A DNA stretch of 64,000 nucleotides from Sphingomonas sp. SORGH_AS_0879 (GTDB lineage: Bacteria; Pseudomonadota; Alphaproteobacteria; Sphingomonadales; Sphingomonadaceae): contig NZ_JAUTBJ010000002.1 in assembly GCF_030819175.1 (NCBI RefSeq), positions 3,967,001 through 4,031,000 on the forward strand, read 5' to 3'. The translations under genes were made by a program, and so were the position numbers. The notes beneath the pieces were generated by a model, which was not told where the DNA came from, ran no database searches, and saw nothing but the letters and a program-made list of their open reading frames with translations. Shown here piece after piece: positions 26,238 to 36,801 of this stretch (position 1 is its first letter; each line of letters starts with the position of its first letter).

Positions 26238-27815
26238 TCATCGCCCCTCGACCGGCTCGATCCGCAGCAGGACGACGCCGTGCGGCGCGACGGTCGGCGC
26301 CACCTCGCCCTCCGCTAGTACGCGATCCTCGAACAGGTCGCGCACCCGGACCGCACCGGCCAGTCCGCTATCCTCGGGGAACAGCCGCGCGCGTTGCGCC
26401 AGAGTGGTGCGGTTGAAGATCGCGACGGCCACCGACCCGTCGGACAGCCGCTTGCGCCATAGCTCGATCCCCTCGGCGCGACGGATGCGGTGGCCCTGCT
26501 CGCCCAGCCGGTCCTGGTCGATGGCGATCACCGCGCGCATGGCCAGCAGGCGACGGGTATCGTCGGTCATCCGGCGCAGGTCGTGGCCCATGATCAGCGG
26601 CGCCGCCTGCATCGCCCATAGCGCCATATGGGTGCGATATTCGTCGCGCGTCATCCCGCCATTGCCGACCTCCAGCATGTCGGGATCGTTCCAGCCGCCG
26701 GGGCCGTGATGGGGAAAGCGGGGATTCCGCTCGAAGCCGATCTCCGCCATTGTCTTGTAATCGTCGGTGATGTCGCCGGTCGTGCGCCACACATGCCCGC
26801 CGACCGACCGGCCCCAGTCGGCGACGTCGAACCGTCCATATTCGCACAGCGAGAACAGGATGGGCCGCCCGGTCGCACGCAATGCCTGGCCCATTGCGTG
26901 ATAGGCCTGCTTCACGCGCTCGGCCGTGTCGTAGAACCATTCGCCCGAACACAGGTCGTACTTCAGATAATCCACGCCCCAGGCCGCGAAGGTCCGGGCG
27001 TCCTGCGCGACATGGCCGTAACTGCCCTCATAGCCTGCACAGGTGCGCGGCCCCGGCGCGCTGTAGATGCCGAGTTTCAGCCCCCTGGCGTGAACATAAT
27101 CGGCCAGCGCCTTCATGTCCGGAAAGCGATCATTGGCCCGCAGCGCCCCGTCCGGGCCGCGTGTCCCCTGCCAGCCATCGTCGATATTGACATAGACATA
27201 GCCCGCATCGCGCAGACCGCTGGTCACCAGCGCGTCGGCCATCGCCCGGATGGTGGCGTCATCGATCCTGTCGGCGAACCTGTTCCAGCTCGACCACCCC
27301 ATGGGCGGCGTCGCGGCCAGGCCATCGGGGGCGAGCGTCCCCAGCGGCGGCAGCGGGGCGGCGGGCCGAAAGGCAAGGCGGCGCACCTCCTGCGGGGTGC
27401 CGCGCCGACCGTGCTGGGCGATATCGCCATGCCAGATACCGCCCTTCAGCAGGACACTCCGCCTGCCGTCGAAGGTCGCGGTCCAGTGGCGCGTCGGACG
27501 ATCGCGATCGTTGATGTTACGGGTATCGAAGTGCAGCGTGGCCCCGCGCAGCACGATGCCACGCATCTCCACGTCGCCATACCAGCGGCTGGTCAGCCGC
27601 CCGACCATGCCGCGCCCCTTCGGCTCGACCCGCATCATCGTGATGCCCGGATAGTCGGCCACATCGTCGAAGACCCAGGTCCCCGCCGGCCGAACCTCCG
27701 CCGCGACAAGCCCCGGCCAGGCGAGCGGCGCCAGCATCGTGACCAGCCATAGGGCCATCCAGCGGCGCAGACGCGCGGGAGTGACCGCCCGGCCCGGCGT
27801 CCGTCCGGCGCGCAT
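26238..27815 (-). CDS. Glycoside hydrolase family 27 alpha-galactosidase, exported
   Basis: A 525-residue enzyme hydrolysing alpha-galactosyl ends of oligo- or polysaccharides. A signal peptide ends PGLVAAE. A ~120-residue N-terminal domain (about 45-150, TWVFDDVADYPG...) has no assigned family here. The GH27 barrel starts at PPMGWSSWNRF, with the nucleophile Asp287 in YLKYDLC and the acid/base Asp377 in GGWNDPDML; a beta-sandwich closes it. The preceding HEXXH-protein gene overlaps by one base (TGATG), so both are one operon under the palindrome at 28765. Likely periplasmic. The pairing suggests use of galactose-containing plant glycans. The substrate is unproven. Confidence 0.92.
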   Translation of the reverse strand: MRAGRTPGRAVTPARLRRWMALWLVTMLAPLAWPGLVAAEVRPAGTWVFDDVADYPGITMMRVEPKGRGMVGRLTSRWYGDVEMRGIVLRGATLHFDTRNINDRDRPTRHWTATFDGRRSVLLKGGIWHGDIAQHGRRGTPQEVRRLAFRPAAPLPPLGTLAPDGLAATPPMGWSSWNRFADRIDDATIRAMADALVTSGLRDAGYVYVNIDDGWQGTRGPDGALRANDRFPDMKALADYVHARGLKLGIYSAPGPRTCAGYEGSYGHVAQDARTFAAWGVDYLKYDLCSGEWFYDTAERVKQAYHAMGQALRATGRPILFSLCEYGRFDVADWGRSVGGHVWRTTGDITDDYKTMAEIGFERNPRFPHHGPGGWNDPDMLEVGNGGMTRDEYRTHMALWAMQAAPLIMGHDLRRMTDDTRRLLAMRAVIAIDQDRLGEQGHRIRRAEGIELWRKRLSDGSVAVAIFNRTTLAQRARLFPEDSGLAGAVRVRDLFEDRVLAEGEVAPTVAPHGVVLLRIEPVEGR

Positions 27816-28747
27816 CAGCAGACCTCCGCAGTGGAGCGGGGCAGAGGCCCGGACGGCACGCGCGCCGGGTGATCGTAGAAGACATCGGCATCGAGATGAT
27901 GCCGATCGCCATAGACCTCGGCCAGCAGCGCATAGAGCGCCGGATCATAGGCACGCAGATCCTGATCCGACAGGATGCGCTGTCCGTCGACCACCGCCAG
28001 CTTGTTGGAGTTGAACCAAAATTGCGTGCCCTCCGCCCAATATTCCTCGGCGGTGGTTTCGCCATATTCGCCCTTCCAAAGGCCCCTGGCCTTCGCCTCG
28101 GCATAGCGCGCCTTGATCCGCGCGAAGAGGTCGGGGTCCGCGACCTCGATCCCGGTCATGATCTCGTGCGAAAATTCATGGACGAAGATGTTCTCGCCGA
28201 AATACCGGGTGCCCGGCCGCCCGAGCAGATTCTCCTCCGCGCCGCTGGTCAGCAACCCGCCCATGCCGCGTGCACGACCATTCCAATAGTCGCGGTCGCT
28301 CAGCCGCCCGATTCGTTCGTCATAATGTTTGCGTTCACAAAAGGTCAGGACCGGGTCGTCGCGTTCCGGCTTCTTCCAGTCGGCCTGTTCGGGAAGATCG
28401 GTCGTCCCCTCCGTCTCCGCCATGATCGCGATCCGCGCACCGCTCTTTCTCAGCGCGAGCAGGATGTCCGGGCGATGCGCCAGCATCTGGACGGCAATCT
28501 TGCGCGCCCGCCGCATGGCCGCCGGAGAGACCTGGCTGGACGCAGTGACCGGAATCCCCCCGGCGTCGAGATACCGGGTATAGAATGGAGCGAGTTTCAG
28601 CGCGGCGGGCGGCGGCCTCATGGGCGCGCAGGCGCTGGTTCCCAAAGCGAACAGCAGGCCGAAGGTGAGCGATGGGATGCGGACGTGCCCCCTGGTTCGC
28701 GGACCTTCATCACCTTCTCTTCGGGTCCGCCCACATCCAGCAGCCAT
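27815..28747 (-). CDS. Exported HEXXH putative zinc metalloprotease
   Basis: A 310-residue protein whose N-terminus has a basic region and then a hydrophobic segment ending GTSAC-AP (about residue 40), a signal peptide with possible lipidation. The HEXXH zinc motif is at residues 190-194 (FVHEFSHEIM), followed about 40 residues later by EEYWAEGTQFWFNS, which would supply the third, glutamate ligand of a gluzincin. No named family was recognised, and catalysis is inferred from these motifs. ATG 28747 is the only start in frame, leaving an unusually long n-region. It is first in the operon with the GH27 gene; a perfect 12-bp palindrome lies 18 bp upstream. Confidence 0.72.
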   Translation of the reverse strand: MAAGCGRTRREGDEGPRTRGHVRIPSLTFGLLFALGTSACAPMRPPPAALKLAPFYTRYLDAGGIPVTASSQVSPAAMRRARKIAVQMLAHRPDILLALRKSGARIAIMAETEGTTDLPEQADWKKPERDDPVLTFCERKHYDERIGRLSDRDYWNGRARGMGGLLTSGAEENLLGRPGTRYFGENIFVHEFSHEIMTGIEVADPDLFARIKARYAEAKARGLWKGEYGETTAEEYWAEGTQFWFNSNKLAVVDGQRILSDQDLRAYDPALYALLAEVYGDRHHLDADVFYDHPARVPSGPLPRSTAEVC

Positions 28748-28764
28748 AAGTCCAACCTTTGTAT

Positions 28765-28776
28765 TTCGTATACGAA
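28765..28776. promoter_or_regulatory. Palindromic operator candidate upstream of GH27 operon
   Basis: TTCGTATACGAA, a perfect 12-bp palindrome 18 bp before the start of the metalloprotease gene. The GTATAC core fits GntR/LacI-type operators. No regulator of either family is adjacent, so the binder is unknown. Confidence 0.5.
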
Positions 28777-28839
28777 GATTGGGCTATGCCGAACGGCTTG
28801 TCCAGTCTGAAACCTGTGCCCTCATCATCCCGCCCGCGA

Positions 28840-29029
28840 TCAGGCGAAGGAGTAAGCCCGCCAAGGCTCCGCTGCCACGAAATCCTCCGGCGGGATGCCA
28901 GCCGTCGACAGCGCCCAGGCCAATTTCCGCACCGGCGCATCCCAGTGACTGCCACCACCGAAGGTTCGCCGCGCGCTGTGCCAGCGTGAGCGAATGCTAG
29001 CCCCGGCGTTTCCTTCATCCGCGCCGGGG
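28840..29029 (-). pseudogene. Possible C-terminal remnant of an unidentified gene
   Basis: A minus-strand frame of about 60 codons ending at TGA 28840-28842 looks more protein-like than the other frames (ARRTFGGGSHWDAPVRKL, then GIPPEDFVAAEPWRAYSFA at the end). It has no start codon and runs into the hairpin and the IS701-type insertion. I do not recognise it. If real it is the 3' end of a gene cut by the element. Confidence 0.25.
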
Positions 29030-29033
29030 CTAG
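28997..29033. repeat. Hairpin whose base carries the IS701 target
   Basis: A perfect 12-bp inverted repeat ctagccccggcg/cgccggggctag with a 13-nt loop. The right CTAG (29030-29033) is one copy of the IS701 target duplication; the other is at 30465-30468. The hairpin therefore predates the insertion, and the element entered at its foot. Confidence 0.7.
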
Positions 29034-30464
29034 CACTACTTTGGCAGAGTAGGTTTGTCGGCGGTTATCAGCTGCTTATTACAGTGCGGGCAGTGCATTG
29101 ACGGTGGTCGTGCCAGCCAGTCGAGGATCGCCTGCCGGATGGCAGGCAGGGTTGGTTGCGGGGGCGGTCCTCCGACTCTTTTTTTTCCGTCCCGCAGCTT
29201 TGAGGCGGCGGGATTGCAGGAAGGCGTAGGCGAGCATCGTCATCAAGGCATGTCGATGCAACCCCGGCCATGATCGCCCTTCGAAATGGTCGAGCCCCAG
29301 TTCCTCCTTGAGCTGCTGGTGGGCCTGTTCGCAGACCCACCGCGCCTTGATGGCAGCGGCAAGCTGCCGCAGCGGCGTATCGGGCGGGAGATTGGATACG
29401 TAGTATTTGCGCTCGCCGCTCGACCGTCGTTCGCCAACCAGCCAGACTTCCTCACCGGGCATGGCCTGGACACGGTTGTCAGCCATGCGGTGCCGATGGC
29501 CCTCGGCGATCCGGACGCGTCGGGCAGCGAACAGGCAGGTGAGCCGCCCCTTCGTGCCGCGGCGCCAGGCGACCTTGCGCCACGGCTCGTCGGCAAGCAT
29601 GTCGGCCACCGATACCGGCGCCCGGTCAGGAATATGATATTTGCGCGGACGTCCGCCTTGAGCCTGCGGAAAGGTCAGTTCAACATCGGGTGCATAGACG
29701 GTCTGCCGGGATGACAGGCCCACCGCCCATGACAATCCCCGCTCGCTCAGCGCCTGGCGGAACGCCGTTCCCGAGCCGTATCCCGCATCGGCCAGCACGC
29801 ATCCGAACCGAACGCCCGCGGCCATCACCCGGTCGATCTCGGCGATGGCGATCTCGGGCTTGCTCATCGCGGCCTGTCGTCCGGCCGGCACCCGTGCACG
29901 CTTCATACGTGCCGGATCGCTCGTCCAGTTCTCCGGCAGGAACAGGCGCAGCCCCACCATCACCGGCACCTCGCGCGATGCCAGCGTCACTGACACCAGC
30001 GACTGGCAGTTCGCGGTCTTGCCCTGCGACGACGCATATTGCGGCGCCACGCCGACCGAGGCGCGTCCCTTCTTCGGCAGCGCGGTGTCATCGATGACGA
30101 GAAAGCCCTTCGCATCGCCGACCAGCAGGTCCGCCTCCGCCAGCAGCCGGCGCTCGAGCGGCGCTGCGTCCCATGTCCCGCTGGCGATGAAATGGTGCAG
30201 CTGGTCGTAGCCGGCATCCTCCGTTCGCGCCGCCAGCGGCTGGATGCTCTTGCGGTCGCCCGGGCCGATCAGGCCGGCGATGTAGGTCGGACACATCCGC
30301 CGCTGCGCCGGGTGCGTCAGCTCGGCGAGAAACGGCGCCAGCCACGTCTCCAGATCTTGCCGCCAGCTATCCCTCGCAACCATCACGCATCGTCCCGGTC
30401 AGCATCTTCATGCCACCGGAATCAACGACGATTCCACCAGTTCCCCTACTCTGCCAAAGTAGTG
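29034..30464 (-). mobile_element. IS701-family insertion sequence
   Basis: A 1431-bp element bounded by perfect 20-bp terminal repeats (cactactttggcagagtagg at 29034-29053, complement at 30445-30464). It is flanked by CTAG on both sides, the 4-bp target duplication typical of IS701. It carries a single transposase gene. The DNA on both flanks holds only gene remnants, so the region appears to be a degraded accessory segment. Confidence 0.92.
29079..30383 (-). CDS. IS701-family transposase
   Basis: About 434 residues. DDE-endonuclease landmarks are FLVIDDTALPKKG (first Asp, about residue 98), GCVLADAGYGSG (second Asp, about 197) and the Glu helix WVCEQAHQQLKEELGLDHFEGRSWPG (about 345). The C-terminal tail is Lys/Arg-rich. 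The start is ATG 30383 (an adjacent upstream GTG is possible). No internal break, so the element looks intact. It would transpose by cut-and-paste into CTAG-like targets. Confidence 0.92.
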   Translation of the reverse strand: MVARDSWRQDLETWLAPFLAELTHPAQRRMCPTYIAGLIGPGDRKSIQPLAARTEDAGYDQLHHFIASGTWDAAPLERRLLAEADLLVGDAKGFLVIDDTALPKKGRASVGVAPQYASSQGKTANCQSLVSVTLASREVPVMVGLRLFLPENWTSDPARMKRARVPAGRQAAMSKPEIAIAEIDRVMAAGVRFGCVLADAGYGSGTAFRQALSERGLSWAVGLSSRQTVYAPDVELTFPQAQGGRPRKYHIPDRAPVSVADMLADEPWRKVAWRRGTKGRLTCLFAARRVRIAEGHRHRMADNRVQAMPGEEVWLVGERRSSGERKYYVSNLPPDTPLRQLAAAIKARWVCEQAHQQLKEELGLDHFEGRSWPGLHRHALMTMLAYAFLQSRRLKAAGRKKKSRRTAPATNPACHPAGDPRLAGTTTVNALPAL

Positions 30465-30497
30465 CTAGTTCATTCTTGCTTAGCCGTTCTGCGATGA

Positions 30498-30786
30498 TTG
30501 CGATACAAAGCCCGAATGGTGGGCGTAGCAGCGAGTGCAGATAGCAAATCGATCGTCATCCTTGGACATGGATTGGCGATTACGGAAGAATTTGAGTTAT
30601 CCACTGGCATCGTCGTCTCGCCAGCTATTCCGAAGCTGAACCTTCAGGCAACGGTAGCGGGATGCAATCATTTCGGCGACTACGCTGCTGCACTACATCC
30701 GAACTTGATCGGCTTGCGGTTGCAACCAACGTTACGTGAGATCAAGAGCGGGCATTATGGCGGACAGGGTGCCATAATGGCCACTA
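30498..30786 (+). pseudogene. Truncated hypothetical gene in low-GC remnant
   Basis: A frame of roughly 85 credible codons (SADSKSIVILGHGLAITEEF, then GIVVSPAIPKLNLQATVAGC and a GDYAAALH segment), followed by junk running through the tRNA gene. Base composition is clearly more AT-rich than the rest of the window. It resembles the start of a larger conserved protein, but I cannot name a family. It lies between the IS701 element and tRNA-Ser, where island debris accumulates. Confidence 0.35.
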
Positions 30787-30809
30787 AACCACTGCAAAAC
30801 AATGGTTTT

Positions 30810-30900
30810 TGGCGGAGCGGGAGGGATTCGAACCCTCGATACGGTTTTGCCGTATACTCACTTTCCAGGCGAGCGCCTTCGACCACTCGGCCACCGCTCC
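30810..30900 (-). tRNA. tRNA-Ser (GGA)
   Basis: A complete cloverleaf on the minus strand: acceptor GGAGCGG/CCGCTCC, D-arm with GCCGAGTGGTCGAAGGC, anticodon loop CTGGAAA (anticodon GGA, reading UCC/UCU), a long variable arm (gtatacggcaaaaccgtat) as in class II tRNAs, T-arm GGGTTCGAATCCC, discriminator G and encoded CCA. It is the only RNA gene found in the window. Confidence 0.97.
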
Positions 30901-30996
30901 GCATGAGTTCATGCCTGGAGCACGCGCCCCTAATGCGCTTCGGCGCCCCGCGCAAGCGATTGCGTGGGGGATCGGGCTGGGGCAGTCTGTTCCACC

Positions 30997-31866
30997 ATGA
31001 CGATCGCGCTTCTGCTCGCCGCGCTTTTCGCGCAGGCTTCACCCGCTCCCGCTCCTGCCGTCGCGCAGGCGAGCGATCCCCTGCCCGGCGACTGGATCGC
31101 GGTGCCGGATGACGAGGTGCTGATCTTCACCCTGTCGAACGGCAAGACGGTCACGGTGCGCCTCGCCGCCGTGCAGGCACCGGTGCATGTCGCCAATATC
31201 CGGGCCCTGGCGCGGGCGCATTGGTGGGATGCGGGGACCAGCGTCTACCGGGTGCAGGAGAATTACGTCGCGCAATGGGGCGACGCGACCGAGAAGAAGC
31301 CGCTGCCCCCCGGCATCGTCGCCAATCCGCCCGCCGAATATATCCGCGCGGGCAACAGTGCGGTCGCGCGGTTGAGCAGGCCCGATCCCTATGCCGCCTG
31401 GGCGGGCTATAGCCGCGACGGCTGGCCACTGGCGGGGGATGCATCGTCGGAATGGATTCCGCATTGCTATGGCATGGTCGGCGTCGCGCGCGACCTGGCG
31501 CCGAGCACGGGGACCGGGGCGGAACTCTACACGATCATCGGCCACTCGCCGCGCGGGCTGGACCGCAATATCGCAGTGGCCGGGCGGGTGATCGACGGGA
31601 TGGAGGCGCTGTCCACCCTGCCGCGCGGAACGGGCGATCTGGGCTTCTATAGGCAAGAGGCGCAGCGTCTGCCGATCGTCTCGGCGCGGCTGGCCAGCGA
31701 ACTGCCCGCCGCCGAGCGACCGCATTTCCAGTATCGCGAGACGGCGTCGCCGCGCTTCGCCGCCTGGATCAAGGGGCGGGAGAATCGGCGGAACGACTTC
31801 TTTACCGTGCCCGCGGGGGGTGTGGACATTTGCGCGGCGTTGCCGCCGGTGCGCAAGGCGCCTTGA
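30997..31866 (+). CDS. Periplasmic cyclophilin-type peptidyl-prolyl isomerase
   Basis: A 289-residue protein. ATG 30997 opens a signal peptide (TIALLLAALFAQASPAPAPA). The mature part is a cyclophilin-like domain: VRLAAVQAPVHVANI, a substrate-entry segment with YRVQENYVAQWGD, HCYGMVGVARD and AELYTIIGHSPRGLDRNIAVAGRVIDGMEALS. Several catalytic positions of classical cyclophilins (the FHR motif) are replaced (VYRVQ), as in the divergent group often annotated peptidylprolyl isomerase in sphingomonads. It probably assists protein folding in the periplasm; activity is inferred. It is convergent with acs across a repeat. Confidence 0.82.
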   Translation: MTIALLLAALFAQASPAPAPAVAQASDPLPGDWIAVPDDEVLIFTLSNGKTVTVRLAAVQAPVHVANIRALARAHWWDAGTSVYRVQENYVAQWGDATEKKPLPPGIVANPPAEYIRAGNSAVARLSRPDPYAAWAGYSRDGWPLAGDASSEWIPHCYGMVGVARDLAPSTGTGAELYTIIGHSPRGLDRNIAVAGRVIDGMEALSTLPRGTGDLGFYRQEAQRLPIVSARLASELPAAERPHFQYRETASPRFAAWIKGRENRRNDFFTVPAGGVDICAALPPVRKAP

Positions 31867-31882
31867 TGGGGGTGGGGCGTGG

Positions 31883-31966
31883 CCTTCGACGCCGCTCAGG
31901 CTGAACGGACGTTGGGTATGAGAGGCCTTCTTCCTTCGCTCCGTTCAGCCTGAGCGAAGTCGAAGG
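31883..31966. repeat. Inverted repeat between convergent genes
   Basis: 27-bp arms 31883-31909 and 31940-31966 pair with two mismatches around a 30-bp spacer (ccttcgac...ctgaacgga). This sequence type (cttcgacttcgctcaggctg) looks like a dispersed intergenic repeat. It probably ends transcription of both the isomerase and acs genes. Confidence 0.75.
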
Positions 31967-32011
31967 TCACGGACAAGCGGGGCCGCCCAGCCAGCGGCCC
32001 CTGTCCTCAAA

Positions 32012-33964
<1,953 letters not shown>

Positions 33965-34238
33965 GCCTGTCTCTCCTATTTTCGCCGAGCTTTAGCAGTC
34001 CAACATGGCAAATGCCTATCGGGTCCGTGACAAAGTGATGCGTGCGGGCGACCAGCCGGATCGAGTCGCCGCATGGGTAGACATCGCAAGCGTAACGATG
34101 GCCGCAACAAACAAAAGGAACGGATTTGGAATAATTTCACCTACCCAGAGCAAGATACGGGGGCGCACCTCTGTTCCTCGGACGAAAGCAACGCTACACT
34201 ATCACTTGCGCCGGGTTTCGAGGGGGGACGGACCGAGC

Positions 34239-36764
34239 ATGATCGCGACTACCCACGACCCAGCCGACATCCCCGCCGGGTTTGCCGCCATCTTGGCGCG
34301 CAACGGCGAGATGGGGCGGTTGATCGCGGGGCATGACTGGGGCGCGACGCCATTGGGGCCGATCGCCGGCTGGCCGCAGAGCCGGTTGACCGCGATCGGC
34401 ATCGCGCTGTCCTCCTCCATCCCGATGGCGACGATCTGGGGGCCGGAGGGCATCCTGATCTACAATGCGGCCTATGCGGCCTTCTCAGGCGACCGGCACC
34501 CCGCGATCCTGGGCACACGGCTGGTCGATAGCTGGCCCGAGGCGGCGGTGTTCAATGCACAGGTGGTCGCGACCGTGCTGGGGGGAGAACCGCTGGCCTA
34601 TCGCGATCAGGCCATGCTGCTGGCGCATCGCGGCGTGGCGGAACAGCATTGGCTGGACCTGGACTATACGCCAATCGCGGACGAGACCGGGCAGCCTTCG
34701 GGCATATTGGCGACGGTGATCGACAGCAGCGCACGGATGCGCGACCGGCAGGAGCGGGAGATCGCCATTGCCGCCGCGCGGGAAAGCGAGGCACGGTTCC
34801 GCAACGTCGCCGACCATGTGCCCATCATCATGTGGGTGACGCGCGCGGACGGCCACTGCGTCTATATCAACCGGGCCTGGAGCGTGCAGACCGGACTGCC
34901 GATGGAGCAGGGCCTCGACTTCCAGTGGTTGAAGGCGATCTTTCCCGACGACCGATCCGCCGTAGAGGCGGCGTTCCGCCACGCGACCGGAAACCGGGTG
35001 TCGTTCAGCCTGGAATTCCGCCTGCTGCATCATGACGGCACCTATCGCTGGTCGATGGTGACGGCGATCCCGCGCACCGACGAGGACGGCACCTATCTGG
35101 GCATGGTCGGATCGGTGTTCGACATCGACGAACGCCGCCGGGCCGAGGAAACGCTGCGCGACGTCAACGCCGTGCTGGAACGCCGCGTGGTCGAGGCGCT
35201 GGCCGAGCGCAAGCTGTTCGCCGACATTATGGATTCGACCGGCACGATGGTCCAGGTGCTGGGCTTCGATCACCGCTATCTGGCGATCAACCGCGCCGCC
35301 GTCGACGATTTCGAGCGCATCTTCGGCATCCGCCCCCAGATCGGTCAGCACAAGAGCGAGGCGATGGCGCGTCGCCCCGAGATCCTGTCGGTGATGCGCG
35401 ATTACTGGACGCGGGTGCTGGCGGGCGAGGACTTCTCGGTCATCCAGGCGCTGGAGGATCTGGACGGCCATCGGCGGCATTATGAGTTGCGGTTCAGCCC
35501 GCTGGTCTCGACCGAGGGCACGCCGCTCGGCGCCTATCAGTTCGCCACCGACGTATCGGAACGCCTTGCCCAGCAGGAGCGGCTCGCCGATATGGAGGCG
35601 CAGCTCCGCCAGAGCCAGAAGATGGAGGCGGTAGGCCAGCTGACCGGCGGCATCGCGCACGACTTCAACAATCTGCTCCAGGTCGTGGTCGGCAATCTGG
35701 AGATGCTGGACCGCTTCCTGCCGATCGACGAGCATCCCCGCGCCCGGCGCGCCGCCACGCATGCGATGACGGGCGCGAAGCGGGCCGCGACGCTGACCCA
35801 GCGGCTGCTCGCCTTTTCACGGCGGCAGCCTTTGGCGCCGCAATCGGTGGATGCGATCCGGCTGGTCGACGGATTGTCGGACCTGTTGACCCGGACGCTG
35901 GGCGAGCAGGTGTCGCTGGCGATCGAGGCCGCGCCCGATCTCTGGCCGGTCGAGGCCGATCCCAACCAGTTGGAAAGCGCGATCCTGAACCTGGCGGTCA
36001 ATGCGCGCGACGCCATGCCGCATGGCGGCACCCTGTCGATCGCGATGCGCAACGCGACGCTGGACGGGCTGACGACGATGGCGGCGGGTCCGGTCCCCTA
36101 TCCCACCGATCCGGGCGATTATGTCGCGATCGAGGTCAGCGACACCGGCATCGGCATGGACCGCGCGACGCTGGGCCGGGTGTTCGAACCGTTCTTCACC
36201 ACCAAGGAGGTCGGCAAGGGCACCGGGCTGGGCCTGTCGATGGTCTATGGCTTCGCCAAGCAATCGGGCGGGCAGGTGAATATCGAGTCCCACCCCGGCC
36301 AGGGCACCCGCGTCACGCTGTTCCTGCCGCGCCACCATGGCGAGGCGGCACCGAAGGTCGAAGCACCCGCTACCACCCGCCCGATGCGCGGGTCGGAGAC
36401 GATCCTGGTGGTCGAGGACGATGCCGATGTCCGCGCCTATTCGACCGAGGCACTGCGCGAGCTGGGCTACGAGGTGCTGGAGGCGGAGGACGGCGCCTCC
36501 GCGCTCGCCCTGCTGGACGCGCCCGAGGCGACGCGGATCGCGCTGCTCTTTTCCGACGTGGTGTTGCCGGGCGGCATGACCGGGGCCGACCTGGCTTCCG
36601 CCGCGCGGTCGCTCCATCCCGAGCTGAAGGTGCTGTTCACCACCGGCTATGCCCGCGACGTGATCGTCCATGGCGGGCGACTGGACGCGGGCGTGGCGCT
36701 GATCACCAAGCCGTTCGACTTCGCCGATCTGGCGGCGCGTATCCGGGCTATGCTGGACGACTGA
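34239..36764 (+). CDS. Hybrid sensor histidine kinase / response regulator, multiple PAS
   Basis: An 841-residue cytoplasmic sensor with no TM segments. It has three or four PAS/PAC units (about residues 20-440, including SEARFRNVADHVPIIMWVTRADG and YLGMVGSVFDIDERR). The HisKA domain has phospho-acceptor His474 in GGIAHDFNNLLQVV. A GHKL ATPase follows with NLAVNARDAMPHGG and GTGLGLSMVYGF, and a C-terminal receiver domain has Asp773 in LLFSDVVLPGG plus KPF. The start is ATG 34239, preceded by AGGGGGGA; the upstream in-frame extension does not look coding. Stimulus unknown; PAS units suggest light, redox or a small ligand. No cognate regulator is adjacent, but the neighbouring kinase is convergent. 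Confidence 0.92.
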   Translation: MIATTHDPADIPAGFAAILARNGEMGRLIAGHDWGATPLGPIAGWPQSRLTAIGIALSSSIPMATIWGPEGILIYNAAYAAFSGDRHPAILGTRLVDSWPEAAVFNAQVVATVLGGEPLAYRDQAMLLAHRGVAEQHWLDLDYTPIADETGQPSGILATVIDSSARMRDRQEREIAIAAARESEARFRNVADHVPIIMWVTRADGHCVYINRAWSVQTGLPMEQGLDFQWLKAIFPDDRSAVEAAFRHATGNRVSFSLEFRLLHHDGTYRWSMVTAIPRTDEDGTYLGMVGSVFDIDERRRAEETLRDVNAVLERRVVEALAERKLFADIMDSTGTMVQVLGFDHRYLAINRAAVDDFERIFGIRPQIGQHKSEAMARRPEILSVMRDYWTRVLAGEDFSVIQALEDLDGHRRHYELRFSPLVSTEGTPLGAYQFATDVSERLAQQERLADMEAQLRQSQKMEAVGQLTGGIAHDFNNLLQVVVGNLEMLDRFLPIDEHPRARRAATHAMTGAKRAATLTQRLLAFSRRQPLAPQSVDAIRLVDGLSDLLTRTLGEQVSLAIEAAPDLWPVEADPNQLESAILNLAVNARDAMPHGGTLSIAMRNATLDGLTTMAAGPVPYPTDPGDYVAIEVSDTGIGMDRATLGRVFEPFFTTKEVGKGTGLGLSMVYGFAKQSGGQVNIESHPGQGTRVTLFLPRHHGEAAPKVEAPATTRPMRGSETILVVEDDADVRAYSTEALRELGYEVLEAEDGASALALLDAPEATRIALLFSDVVLPGGMTGADLASAARSLHPELKVLFTTGYARDVIVHGGRLDAGVALITKPFDFADLAARIRAMLDD

Positions 36765-36801
36765 CGACTGGCAGGTAAGGGAAGGTCACGGTATCGGGCG
36801 A

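Noticed and set aside
30755..31042. A 95-codon minus-strand ORF across the tRNA
   Set aside because: It runs through tRNA-Ser and is therefore not a protein-coding gene.
34100..34200. EcfG-type promoter before the hybrid kinase
   Set aside because: GGAAC is present but no CGTT lies at the right spacing.
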